Source: Stachybotrys elegans
Taxonomy: Eukaryota; Ascomycota; Sordariomycetes; Hypocreales; Stachybotryaceae
Length of the DNA stretch: 64,000 nucleotides
Assembly (NCBI GenBank): GCA_020746835.1
Contig: JAGPNK010000005.1
Span: forward strand, 1,674,001 to 1,738,000
Direction of reading: 5' to 3'
Shown here: piece after piece, positions 49,374-60,014 of the stretch
Layout of the letters: the number at the start of each line of letters is the position of its first letter
How positions within the stretch are numbered: the stretch's first letter is position 1
Notes under the pieces: model-generated
The model's database searches: none
What the model was told of the DNA's origin: nothing
What the model saw: only the letters and a program-made list of their open reading frames with translations
Translations under genes and position numbers: made by a program

Positions 49374-49811
49374 TCACTGTTTCATCCACTGGTTGAAAGC
49401 GGCCTCGTTATCAGCGATAGTTGCGCTACAGCACTGGTCAGCAGACATATCTACGAAGCCAGGGGTAGATGGAAGGGGAGGATCGTGTACCTTCTAGCGC
49501 GCTGAGGCATAATATCCTCGAGTTTGACAAAGTGCTCGTCATCTTCGTCCTTCTTCTTCATCGTTCGCGACTTCTTGGTCGGGGTCTCCATGTCATCGTC
49601 ATCATCTTCCATGTCGACGAGGGGCTCGGACTTGAAGGCACTGCGCTTCTTGGAAGCGGGCGTAGTGGTCTTCCTGGCGCGAGGGGTCGACTTGGAAGCC
49701 GAGGGGGTGCTGGGCCCGCTGGCCGTGCTGCCGTGTCGGGCCTTGAAGTCCTTGAGGATGACCTTGGTGAAATGCTGGCTGTTTGCGAGGGGCAGACGCG
49801 CGTTAGTTGCT

Positions 49812-49842
<31 letters not shown>

Positions 49843-50031
49843 GCAGCCGCAGAGGAGGGTTGAGACGTACGACATGGCATCCTTGCTGAAGCCGTAACCA
49901 TGCTCTTGCATAAACTCGTGGACTTTGGGCCAGTTGTAGCGGACACGCTCGCCCTCTTGGCCGCAAGTGATAAGTGCCACGCAGAGGTCGCGCTCAGCAG
50001 CAGCGTCCCACTTCTTCTCCGGTCCAGGCAT
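49374..50031 (-). CDS. Small Myb/SANT-like nuclear protein, subtype A
   Basis: Exons 50031-49871, 49778-49491 and 49425-49374 give 166 residues. Residues ~6-65 form three predicted helices with aromatic anchors: KKWDAAAERDLCVALITCG, then YNWPKVHEFMQEHGYGFSKD, then AMSQHFTKVILKDFKARHG. Intron 1 is in phase 2 immediately before Gln-His. The tail has Ser/Thr/Pro and lysine-rich sequence (SKSTPRARKTTTPASKKR), an acid run, TPTKKSRTMKKK and a final NEAAFNQWMKQ. I read it as a DNA-binding Myb-like domain similar to the small fungal Myb_DNA-bind_8 type (recalled, not searched). Intron 1 contains a 30-base homopolymer. First member of the cluster of nine domain copies. Confidence 0.75.
49812..49841 (+). 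repeat. Poly-G tract of 30 bases (poly-C on the coding strand)
   Basis: Thirty consecutive G on the plus strand, inside intron 1 of the minus-strand Myb-like gene, 30 bases before its acceptor. Length may be unreliable in the assembly. Confidence 0.85.
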
Positions 50032-51434
50032 GGTGTATCTGGTGAGAAGTAACGGTTGGAAAAGAGAAGATTCTGAGTCGGGCTCCTGTTTGTAGGCGGA
50101 TACCTGAAAGGGAGAGTGAGAGGATGATGTTCTTGGGGATCGGGTGGCACGATTCTGACCTCGCGAGGGAGGAAGGTGGGCGGAGGGGGGATGAGGTTTG
50201 GGGAAGGGGAAGATGCGAACAAGATGTATGTTTTTGTGTGGAAGAGAAGAAAAGTTCGGGAATGCAATGCATCGAAAATAAGGGAGTAAAATGCTCGTTG
50301 GGTGCTGGGGTGGTGCCATCGAGTGGCAGCAGTTGTCAGCCCTCGAGCAGATTGATCACCTGGAAACCCGCCAAGCAAGTGCTATCTAAACAAGCAGTTT
50401 ATCCTCTCGTCATGCGGAATAAACAGCTCAGGCTCGCATATAGCAAGATATTCAGGTGTAGAGTCAAATGTCGGGCGTAGAGGTTCCTACTGTTGGGAGT
50501 TTTAACAAAGACGATAGCATCACCTTTCTGTACGTATTGGAGACCAATGCCTGCTCAGACCAGATACTCAACCTATATATCTTATCCAGGTACTCTCCAC
50601 TGTCCTGACCTTCTTGTTGGAAATCCCGCTCACTTGGTGATGGCTGGTCTGAGCTGGGGTCTTTATACCTAGGTTGATGCTTGGGTCCTCTTTGTCATTT
50701 TTGTCACGGCTCGTTGCTTCTTGTTTACTAGCCAGATGTATTTTTTCAAACTAGGAGATGCGAAGTTTGGGAATGTCGCTGGCGAAGATCCCCAGCACCG
50801 GCCGTGGAAGAAGGCTGCCGCTGCCGCTGACGAAGGTCCCAAGCTCTAGCTGTGGACGAAGGTCAGGATCACGGTTATCAGCAAGACCATGATGCCATCC
50901 AAGGGTGCATGTCCAAAGGCCGCCATCAAATTAATCTGTCTCTCGTGCTGAGCTCTCGTCCTCTAGGCTTTTGTTTGCTACATTCAGTGTACGGCCGGGG
51001 GAGTGTTAATAAAGTCCATGTGGAGGGCACCATATACATGATGCTAGCCTTACAGCTTCGCTTAATTATATTGGAATTTGCATGAGCATGACTTTGCCGT
51101 CTCGGGGACTGTGTTAAAGTGAGTGAGGCAGTTAGACTTCTGTCCAAGAAGAGATGGGCCGCCCCTGGAGCAAGAAGCAGAGAGCCTATCTCATATCTAG
51201 GGAGTGAGCCTGCAGCGATCGATGCTTCGTAGAAGAAACCTCCTTGAAGGCATTAATCCCTTTTAGTAGATGGCATGGAATTGTGTGAATTCAAGGTTCT
51301 GTCTCAAAATGCCACACCCGAGTAATGTTTTATTGTTCGTTAAGCGAAACTCTACTTGATTTCTGAAATGAGAAGCAGACCATGACTACCCTTCTGAACA
51401 AAGAGACGCGACCAGTATTGCCCGTGCCACCGCT
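50032..51434. other. Intergenic within the Myb-like cluster
   Basis: Leader and promoter of the gene ending at 49374 lie at the left. Short open frames only. No further domain copy was found here. Confidence 0.45.
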
Positions 51435-51928
51435 TCACTGTGATTCCTGGCTGCCGACAATGATGCTGTCATCCTTTTCCTCGTCCTTGATGGGAGAATA
51501 GGATGGGGAAGTGGCCAGGTAGGAGTAGAAGACATCATCGTCCTCGAGATCTTCTTTCTTGAGCTTGCCCCGGACTCCCTTGCCCTTGGTGCCGGAGCGC
51601 TTGGTGGGTGTCTTGACGACCTTGGTGGGCGTGGCGCGCACAGAAGACGGGCTAGAGTTGGGATCGCTGCTGATTCCTAGCTTGCGCTTGACCTGGCCAA
51701 AGCGGACCTGAGGGGTAGAGGACCGTGGTCAGCGAACAGGATTCAGTGTCAAGAACAGAGCACGGGTGGTTATAGCAGTACCTTGGCGACTTCGGCATTC
51801 TTGAACCCTTGCTCTTCGGCGACGGCGACCCAGTCAATATCGGCCTTGTTCTTGGTGTGCTTGACGATCGCAAAGAAGAACATGGCTTCGGAGGCAGTGG
51901 GCTCCTTTTTCTTGGCCTGCTCTGCCAT
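51435..51928 (-). CDS. Small Myb/SANT-like nuclear protein, subtype B
   Basis: Two exons, 51928-51782 and 51707-51435, phase 0, 139 residues. The N-terminal domain reads TASEAMFFFAIVKHTKNKAD, IDWVAVAEEQGFKNAEVAK (intron), VRFGQVKRKLGI: helix, DW..VA helix, then an Arg/Lys recognition-like helix. The tail is Ser/Thr-Pro and basic (ATPTKVVKTPTKRSGTKGKG) then acidic, ending EEKDDSIIVGSQESQ. It lacks the Gln-His motif of subtype A. Nuclear DNA- or chromatin-binding is inferred from architecture. It is one of the tandemly arranged paralogues and is on the same strand as its neighbours at 49.4-53.7 kb. Confidence 0.72.
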
Positions 51929-52966
51929 GGTGATGCTGTCATGGTCTGAGTGAATGCGCGAATGGAGGAGCGAGGCAAGGAGGAGGAGAGACTGACCTTA
52001 TTGATGGGTGAGTTTGGATGGTAATGCGATGTTGCGAGACTCAAAGTTATACTTGGGCGAGACGCAAGGTTGTGCTTGGGTTTGAGAAGAGGAGTTGCAT
52101 GAAGATGAGTGAGCTGTGGTTGTGCAGAGGAAGAGGATGAGGAGAGAAGAAGGGGGGAACAGAGCAGTAGTAACCACAGTGATGGCCACCAAGCACGGCT
52201 GAAGCGAGCTGCCACTCTCTGCCAGCTGGCAAAGGAGCACGCACAATGCTTTCTCTCCCCCTCACTTTTCGGTCCACCCTACCTTAATGCATTTGTTATC
52301 ATTTTGACTTGATTTCCGTTTTCACCCGGTCTGGCGCTGGGGGAAACAATAAAATGCTCACATGCATAATCGCACATGAGCGCGTTGTTAACAACACTCG
52401 GAGGGGCTGTGTGAGACGGGGGCTTTCGAGCTGATACATGCTCTTTGACAAGCCTCGATTTGCATAGCCATGAGGGATACGTGTGAAAGGCTAGCCGCTT
52501 GAGTATGTTCGACACCACACTCCATTGAGGTGACGAGGTGGCAAGAAAGCAGTAGTTGAAACACAGAAACAAATGCGTCCGTTTCCTGCCCAATGATTCA
52601 CTCCATGCATTACTAGATTTGGGACACAGAGCAATGAGTAAAGATATTTGAGGATAGAGATCTAAACATGTCGTGAAGCAAGGAAACAATCTCGTCCGCA
52701 TCAAAAAAAACGGGATGCCGAGCTCGTAATATACATCTCTCCTAGCATAAGCAAGCCATAGGCCCTAACTCCATACACCGCTCCTGACGAAGCAGCCATA
52801 ATTACTTCCCCATACTTGAATAATTTTTTCGGTCAGTATTCCCTTTCATCTTGGAGTCATCAATATATAGTCATAACAACGAGAAAAGGAAACGTATAAA
52901 AGAGCCTGGTGAGCATGGCGATGAGGACGACACGTGGACTGCTCCAGAACTTTGGTCGAAGGGGTA
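51929..52966. other. Intergenic within the Myb-like cluster
   Basis: No gene supported. Promoter of the 51.4 kb gene at left; the right end is the 3' flank of the next member. Confidence 0.45.
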
Positions 52967-53715
52967 TCAAAACAGTGGGGGATCGAAAAAGTTCTTGTTC
53001 CAGTCGTGGTCCAGGTCGGACAGAGCCTGCGGTGCGATAGATGTGGGCAGTTCTCCGTTATGGACAAGCCCAGCATCAGGTCTGTATGGGCCCAGGTCGA
53101 ACGCTGCGTCGAAGGGGGAGAAGGTGGGCGACACTGGGTTTCTGAAAGCACGCGGGTCCATGAACTCTGATCCGGCAGCGTTCATAGTCATGCTGACAGG
53201 GACATCGTCGCTGCAAGGCGTCAAGAAACGTGTCGTTGGGTCTTCAAGCTCGCCCATATAGGGGGAGGTGGTAGAGGCGGGCGAGAACTGCATAGCTTGT
53301 CAGGATTTTGCTTGGAATGGGATGATGGCGAAGGACGGCAACATACTTGAGGACAAGAGGCAAGGCTCACACTCGACTCTGACTTGACTACACTGGCTTT
53401 CCTGGGTTGGGGAGCAGGCTTTCCAGGCTTCGTGATGCGTCCCTTATCGCCTGATTTGTTTCTCTTCTCGGGACTGTGCCCCAGAACAGTGGACCGAAAT
53501 CGAGAATACCTCATTCTGGCGGCATGGCCATTGGGGATTGGCTGTAGAAGCACAGGATCTTGTGCAACCAGGTTCCAGTCAATCTGTGGAAGAGGGCATG
53601 GTCAACCGAGATCCCGGGTGCGAATGACATCAACTTCACTTACGTCCTTAAGGTTCTTCTGCTTTAGGATGGCGAACAGAAGGCGAGCCGTAGCATTATC
53701 GGTGTTAGGCGACAT
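52967..53715 (-). CDS. Myb/SANT-like nuclear protein, subtype B, with longer tail
   Basis: Three exons, 53715-53644 (24 codons), 53583-53347 and 53287-52967, phase 0 at both junctions, 209 residues. The domain is NATARLLFAILKQKNLKD, then (after the intron) IDWNLVAQDPVLLQPIPNGH, then AARMRYSRFRSTVLG, with an insertion before the third helix compared with its neighbours. The basic linker (KPGKPAPQPRKASVVKSESS) is followed by a neutral, Pro/Phe/Asp-rich C-terminal half (MDPRAFRNPVSPTFSPFDAA) ending LDHDWNKNFFDPPLF, which could be an activation region (inference). The 24-codon first exon with a phase-0 end recurs in the 62.2 kb paralogue. Confidence 0.72.
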
Positions 53716-56700
53716 GGCTGCGACTGACCGTCTGCTTCCAAACAGATGATGAAGGGCGTTGTAGTTGGGATGCGATGTCGTCCACGGGTGGGCGAGTCAA
53801 GCCTTAAAAGACTGTTGACAGCAAAGGCAGTGATGACCACAACTGCTAGGCAGAGAGGACGCCTCAACAGATGGGACGCCGGGGCAATATTGAGCGGGGG
53901 TAAGGCGTCGAGCTGGGTCCGTGAGTCACGCTGAAGGCGGAGAGTGCGTGAATTCAGGATGATATGCAGCGTGCGCGGAGGACTGGATATCACCTCGTCA
54001 GGTGAGTCGGATGTGGGCGATGGCGGTTGCGTAAGGGCCGACGTAACGGGAGATACGGTGCAAGAGGAGCCTGATGGCGTGATATATGGGAGTGAGGCGG
54101 AAGGATGCGATATGAGAAGATGGATGACTTGCTGGGGTGGTGGAAGCTGGGGCGAGAGTGAATAAGAGGATAATAGGAGGAGAGTGAATAGGCTTGATGT
54201 GGCGGATGAATGGATGGACGGCAGGATGAGAGGTAAGTAGGTGGATAGAAGCGCCCGCCTCGGCTTGGGAAGGAAGGAGAGAAAGCCTAAAGTTTGATGG
54301 AAGAAACAGGCGAGCACGCATTCACGGAGATGGGAGCAGAGCAGTATATAAATGGACGAGGCAACAGATCGGACAGACTAGCCCATGCGGCAAGGTAGAA
54401 ACACCCTTTTGAGAGCAGGGGAATGAGGGAACATGACATTGAGCCACTCCCAAATACGGACAGAGCAAGAGACTTGTCAACCATGGGGATGGGAGGGGGT
54501 GCGGGGGTTCGACATGCAAGCACTTTAGATCCCCGTGCCCTGCTCAAATCAAGCGAAAGAGTGAGGGGGGGTGTGAGAAGAATAGGAGATGTCCATGTCT
54601 GAGATGGGCGACAGTGGTGATTTTTTGGAGGAGAAGCGATGTGGGTGGAGGCGGCTGTTGCCTGCTGTGGCCGTGGGCGTCTCACCGCGTAAAGTGGTTT
54701 GCGAGTCCGCTAAAGTGGCCTGGAGCCGCGATCCCTGTTTAGCGCCTGGCCCCAGCAGCGCCGCTGGCGTATGAAGAAGGAAGCAACAAAAAAAAAAGCA
54801 AAAGAAGAAAAAAGACGAAGAATAATAATAAACCAGAGTGAAGTAGGCGACAATCAAGGGCGAGGCTTTCCCAGCAGTGAATGGCGTGCAATTGGCCTGC
54901 AGCCTGCAGCCTGCAGTCCCCGGACAACAGGCAAGACGGGTGAACACAATATGTCTTGCCGTCGTTTCTGCATGTACGTCAAAGGTCACTGTGGGCGAAG
55001 CATGTGCGGATAGGCTCGTTCTGCTTTCGTCCCATCGGCAAGGGGTGGCCCAATTAGTTCCTTGAAACAGCGTGTGACTCATTCATGCTGGCGTGCATTA
55101 GCAAGGGTCGAATGCGATGTGCCGGGCGAGGAGGGTCGGGATAGCCTCGCTGCATTCCGGGTCGGGGCCCGCCACAAAATACAAGTAAATAGGCATGTAC
55201 ATGCAAGGACGACAGGTCAATGATGGCAGTCTTGCGGAGGGCAGCTGCAGGAGTGATGTGATTATTGCGAGCGTTTGCGCATTACTAAAAATCGGACGGA
55301 CAAAACGTAAATAAATGAGGAAATCCAAAGGCCCAACACCACTAATACGACCGGCCAACAACTACGCAAACTGGGACAAACCCAAGGAGAGAGAAGAAGA
55401 AAAAATTGCTGAGCATTGGCAGCTATCTTACGACGGGCTTACGAAAGTGCAGGGATGGGTCTGAGCTAGGGCCCCGATTCAGCCCGCTGTGCCTCGTCTC
55501 GACTCTTGTTGCGAGAAGCATCCAAGATGGGGGGGGTTGAGAGGGGTCGACAAAACCAGCAGGCCGAACAGCAGCCATTCCACGCAGAGAAACGCCCCGG
55601 AGACGTGGAAAGTCTCCTCGCCGGCAATATCGGCCATCGCAGACCCATTGGCGCACAATTGGGCGCGCTCCATGGTCAGGCCGAGGCGCCAGGCCGGACG
55701 GTCGTGGTGGAGGGTCGTGGGAGTGAGGTTGTTGGGAGACGCGACGGGCGCGAAGCTCGGGGGACGCAGAGCAGCTACGGTGGACGCCAGGTTGCCACGA
55801 AAGCACGTGAGACGCCTGGGCTCCTCATTAATTGAACATGCCCCCGGGCTAAGCTCAGGCAGGATGGTGGGCCCGCTGATCCCCTGGCCCTTGTCTGATC
55901 CACCGTCCATCCATCCACCCAAGCAAGCAAAACCTCAGGCCACGACCAGGTTTCACCCGTAAACGACCCTCCCTGAGGCATTCACAGGGTGGCAGCCTAA
56001 ATCGCAAGGCTGCAGTGGGAGGATATCGCACCCACCCACCCATTTACCACGGAAACAATGTTGCATGCATGGTGCTGTGCATGCGATATGGGAGCAATGA
56101 CTGGTGTGTCTTTGCTCCTGTCTTTCCCCCTCCTCTTCCAATGGGATGAGACGGGGAATTGTCTGTCTGGTTGGCCAAAGTTTAATGGACAGGCAAGGTA
56201 GGTAAGTACTTTACTTGTAGCCGTCACTGCTCAGCCCACCAGAGTCTACTCCAGTGGGGGACGAGAGCGGGTAAACCCAGGCCAAGCCTCGGGTAATCCT
56301 TTGTAACACGGCATCTTCAAAGCAATCTGGACGCAGAATGTCTCGAGCCAGGAGGCACGGCCAACTCGGAAAGAGATTAGAATTGACACAAGTCATCTCG
56401 ACTCCCTCCGGATCCCATTATGGCGTGCCCGGCGACGACACGTCCCCTGTGAAAGCGCCCTCTTCCGGCGCACGAGTTATTCCGGACGTCTTCCCCCCAC
56501 ACGTGCAGCGTCGCAAGGGAAGACGTCTCGCGCACGGACCCCACTTGGGGCCGACGGTACCCCCAACCTCGCGCCAAACCACCACATCTCACTACCAATT
56601 TTCCCATTTGTCCCAGCTCTGCACTTAACGCGCTCTATCAGCTCTACCTATTGCTTTGCTCAGCCAGGACAAAAAAATTAAGCCCGTCCCGTCCGCTCTT

Positions 56701-56796
56701 AAACGCCCTCTCACGTATCATAGGAGGAACCAGACGGGCCCCGAACCCCACTAAAGAGGCCGGCGGCTTGGGAAACAACAAACGGCTTCTTTCACC
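53716..56796. other. 3.1 kb gap between minus-strand and plus-strand halves of the cluster
   Basis: No gene or degenerate Myb-like copy recognised. It separates the two divergently oriented halves, so promoters of 52967-53715 and 56797-58028 lie at its ends. Confidence 0.5.
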
Positions 56797-58028
56797 ATGA
56801 ACACCAAGAATTGGAATGACCGCGCCGACAAGGACCTCTTCTTTACCATTTTGTCCGTCAAGAACATTGGCGTCATCAGCGGCAGCGAATGGACCACCAT
56901 TGGCAACCACATGAGAGGCCTCGGCTACGGCTTCACCAATGAAGGATGTCGGTACGTACTTATATCCATCTTATACACCACCACCACCACCACCATTCAC
57001 TCTCCACCATCTGCATCTTGACCCAACTCTCGGCCTTACCTTGTCTCGTCTCGTCTCATCCCTCTCAACCGCGACAATCGAAGCCATAGGTTTGCTGCCC
57101 ATGTCTTCGTCAAGTTCGGCTTTGCATGTGGGATGGCTCGTGAAGAATACAGAATGCCCCCGCCCACTTACATTCACACATGGTCAAACTCCTTGTCTTT
57201 GGTCCTCTTCACTTCCTCCTCATTCCAGCTCGATGCTCTCTGCACCTGCATTCCCTCACCGAGCCGCGGCTGACGGGCTTCTAGGCAACACTTCCAGGGC
57301 CTGCGGAGGGCGCAGAACAAGGTTGAGATCAATGGCGCAGTGGTGGACACCTCCAGGCGGGTTGATCCAACCATGAATCCCATCACACGTCGTCCAGGGC
57401 CTGGCAGGGGCAGGCCTCGCAAGCAGCAGGCTGTCGCAGCTCCCGTCGATGGTGTCCCGCCTGCCATCTCCGGTGCATCTCCAGCTCCAGCACTTGCACA
57501 TGCTCCGGAACCGGTCCCCATCCCCCAGGCTACGACACCTGCTGGTACACCGCAGCCACCATCGCAGAACGTGCCCATACCGCAAAACCTCATCTCAGAG
57601 AACAACGAGCACACGGAGCCCATTCCCATGTCGGCAGCACCATCCGACGCCTTGACCGCGCCCCAACTCCCTATCGTGGAGGACACACCGGGTATGACCC
57701 CTCCTCCCCCTCTTCCCGAGTCGGCACCAGAGTTGCAATTAGACACGGAAGCCGATGCGGAGGGAGACGATGAGCCCGCCGCAGATCATGACGTCGCAGG
57801 TGATGAGGACGAGCCGCCGTCAAAACGCCAGCGACTTGAAGAGCCAGACCTTCCCCAGGACACTTCGCTAGATGACGAGGCTGTCCTGGCACTAGCTGTA
57901 CACAGCAGCGCTGCCGTTGCAGACCAGGACCAGGATCAGGACCAGTACACGACGGAGTAAGTCTCTCCAGGACACTGCTTGGCTGATGCATACTGACGGA
58001 CTGTAGTTTCACGTACGGCGAGACATAG
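56797..58028 (+). CDS. Myb/SANT-like nuclear protein, subtype A, with long Pro/acidic tail
   Basis: Exons 56797-56951, 57285-57956 and 58007-58028 give 282 residues; intron 1 is unusually long for this window (333 bases) and in phase 2. The domain reads KNWNDRADKDLFFTILSVKN, then SEWTTIGNHMRGLGYGFTNE, then GCRQHFQGLRRAQNKVE, the subtype A pattern with Gln-His right after the junction. The tail begins with an AT-hook-like RRPGPGRGRPRKQQ (Gly-Arg-Pro core), then a long Pro/Ala-rich region, an acid stretch with the nuclear-signal-like PPSKRQRLEE, and (after intron 2) DFTYGET. The AT-hook-like motif supports DNA contact. Confidence 0.75.
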
Positions 58029-58564
58029 GAAGACGCTGCCTATTCGTGGTAGCCATGGGGGTGGTAGCATGACTGCACGAGAGCATGTTTGTCCTCGGTT
58101 ATGATCTATAATAGGCGAAAGGGCGGCCTTGTCCTTAATAATGGCTGGCGGGTTTGTATACAAAAATTTATGTTGCTGGGTGGCTTCCACTCTGGGTCTT
58201 GAGTGTTCCGATATAAGAATGGCGTTGACAAGCGGACTGTCTGGAGTACGAGAGGGGGGCTGGCTCAAGCGATTGTTACTGTAATGAATACATGGTGTTT
58301 ATGCTCATGGTTTGGCTGTTTATGCTTGACAACCTCGGGTGGCTTTGCTCACGCTGGCAAGCAGACAAGGTAAATGACCTTCCCCCTCTTCTCCTGCACA
58401 GCTCTCTTTTCTTCTCTCCAACAACACCACCACCACCATCGACCACCGCAGAACATACACGTCCCCCTCGAGCCTCAGCTCAAGGATCCTCTCATGCGTA
58501 CAGCTTCAAGAGAACGATAAAAGCAGCGATATCGAATATACATTCCCCTAACCATCACTTCACG
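58029..58564. other. Intergenic and pyrimidine-rich leader of the first variable exon
   Basis: 3' flank of the preceding gene, then a C/T-rich stretch (58380-58560) typical of fungal 5' leaders. Confidence 0.5.
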
Positions 58565-58740
58565 ATGCCACCTCGCGCCAACGGAAGCTCGACTTGGGGC
58601 AACGCCGAGTTCCTCAACGACTTGGTGATTGCCTTCTACAATACCAGCCACCAGGCCGGCGCGCTCAACTCCGATTCTCAGAAGACCATGGTCCAGTACC
58701 TCACCTCTCGCGGCTATACCATCTCCTGGGAGGCGATTCG
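58565..58740 (+). CDS. Candidate variable first exon 1 of the 58.6-60.0 kb Myb-like locus
   Basis: ATG at 58565 opens 58 codons plus two bases and ends at CG|GTAAGC, a strong donor in phase 2. It encodes STWGNAEFLNDLVIAFYNTS followed by TMVQYLTSRGYTISWEAI, the first two helices and turn of the subtype A domain. No Gln-His exon or any basic-tail exon follows before the next ATG at 59080; the only compatible acceptor exon is at 59706. Joining 58740 to 59706 gives Arg-Gln-His-Val-Gln-Lys-Leu, the exact family consensus. Either it is an alternative first exon sharing the downstream constant exons or a stranded duplicate. The intact frame and donor favour use. Confidence 0.6.
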
Positions 58741-59079
58741 GTAAGCATGGCTTTCTTCATCTGTCACGTTGGCCTCTGGAATATTCCCAGTGGCTTTCCT
58801 CTTGTTTCTATGCATCTCCATCTGTTTTGGCCGTGTGGGAACCGCCAGCCTGCTTGCCAGGTGTCAGGCACTGCTATGATTTCCTACCTCTCCTCCTCTC
58901 CTCCTCTCGCTCCTATTTATGCACCTCGATTTATTCTCCCTCTCTCCCTCCCCAAAGCACCCTCTTCGCCTTCATCCTAAAATCACTTCGCAATCAAGTT
59001 TTGGTCTGCCCTTGCTCCATCACGAGGCAATCATCATTCACAAATCCTTCTTCTATTCACGTTTCCCCCTATCGCAGCC

Positions 59080-59231
59080 ATGGGGCGTCAGACCATGAAG
59101 TGGGATCACAAGGTGCATGAGGATATCCTCATTGCCCTGTGCCAAAATCTCAAGCTCTCGGCGCCCGAGTGGTCGGCCGTCATGGCTGACATCCAGGCCA
59201 TGGGCTACACATTCACTGAGTCAGCTCTTCG
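59080..59231 (+). CDS. Candidate variable first exon 2 of the 58.6-60.0 kb Myb-like locus
   Basis: ATG at 59080, 50 codons plus two bases, ending CG|GTATGC in phase 2. It encodes MKWDHKVHEDILIALCQNL then PEWSAVMADIQAMGYTFTES then ALR, a canonical subtype A half-domain. It is preceded by its own C/T-rich leader (58880-59079) and followed by another (59234-59484), not by a tail exon. Splicing to 59706 would give ALR-QHVQKL. This is the copy closest to what I expect of the family consensus. Confidence 0.62.
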
Positions 59232-59484
59232 GTATGCTATTTTCTCATCTGCCAGCCCTTGTTTGCTTTTTTGCACCCATCCTAACCCATCTCTTTTTCT
59301 TCTTTTCACACACAAACCCAAAACACTTCCCAGAAAGATCAAGAGCCGCCAACGTTCAATTTTCTTTCCTGGTTCATCTCTCATTCTATCATCTCTCTAT
59401 CTCCAGCATACATTATCATTGTGCTCGGTTCCTGCTTTCATACCATCCCATCTGCCTTTACTTCTTCCACACCCACCATCCATC

Positions 59485-60014
59485 ATGTCTCGCAAGCCAA
59501 GTCGCGGCTGGGATGCCACCTCCCACGAATCACTGCTCATGGCATTCATCGACGAGATAAAGCCCAACAAGGCCATTATCCAAAACGTCACCCAGCGGAT
59601 GACTGCCATGGGCTATTCCTATACCTACGATGCAATCAAGTACCTTTTCCACGTTCAGTTATGAATCACTTGCCATGTGTCCTCTTGCTAACACCGAGAC
59701 TCCAGCCAGCATGTGCAGAAGTTGAAGAAGAACCGCGAGGCCGCCCCTCAGGGGGATGGCACTGTGACTCCCACCAAAACACCCACTACGCCTGCCAAGC
59801 GCAGCGCCAGTGGGAAGAAGAAGTCTGCCAAGCAGATGAAAGAGGACATCAGTGATGATGATCCAATCCCGAAACTCGAGTTTCCTGACGAGCTTCTCAT
59901 GGACACCCCGTCCAAGCGTGCCAAGACCAAGTAAGTAGGTATAGGACAAACTCATGAGGCGGGTGTGTCTAACATGTTGCTAGGACGGCTATGAAGGAGG
60001 CTTGGGAGTTTTAG
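59485..60014 (+). CDS. Myb/SANT-like nuclear protein, subtype A: variable exon 3 plus constant exons
   Basis: Exons 59485-59639, 59706-59930 and 59984-60014 give 136 residues. Exon 1 encodes RGWDATSHESLLMAFIDEI, then MTAMGYSYTYDAI, and ends AA|GTACCT in phase 2, a weaker donor than those of the two upstream exons. Exon 2, here called constant, starts C-CAG-CAT (Gln-His-Val-Gln-Lys-Leu-Lys-Lys) and encodes a basic Thr/Pro-rich tail (TPTKTPTTPAKRSASGKKK), an acid patch, LEFPDELLMDTPSKRAKTK, and via exon 3 TAMKEAWEF. This is the only one of the three tandem half-domains with directly adjacent downstream exons. Confidence 0.75.

Noticed and set aside
53716..56796. Search for a further degenerate Myb-like copy in the 3 kb cluster gap
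   Set aside because: No DW..VA, Gln-His or basic-tail pattern was found in any frame by eye.
59233..59484. Possible private tail exon for the second variable first exon (acceptor near 59331)
   Set aside because: The frame after CCCAG gives a short Lys/Arg/Ser stretch but quickly becomes pyrimidine-leader sequence with no family-like Gln-His motif.
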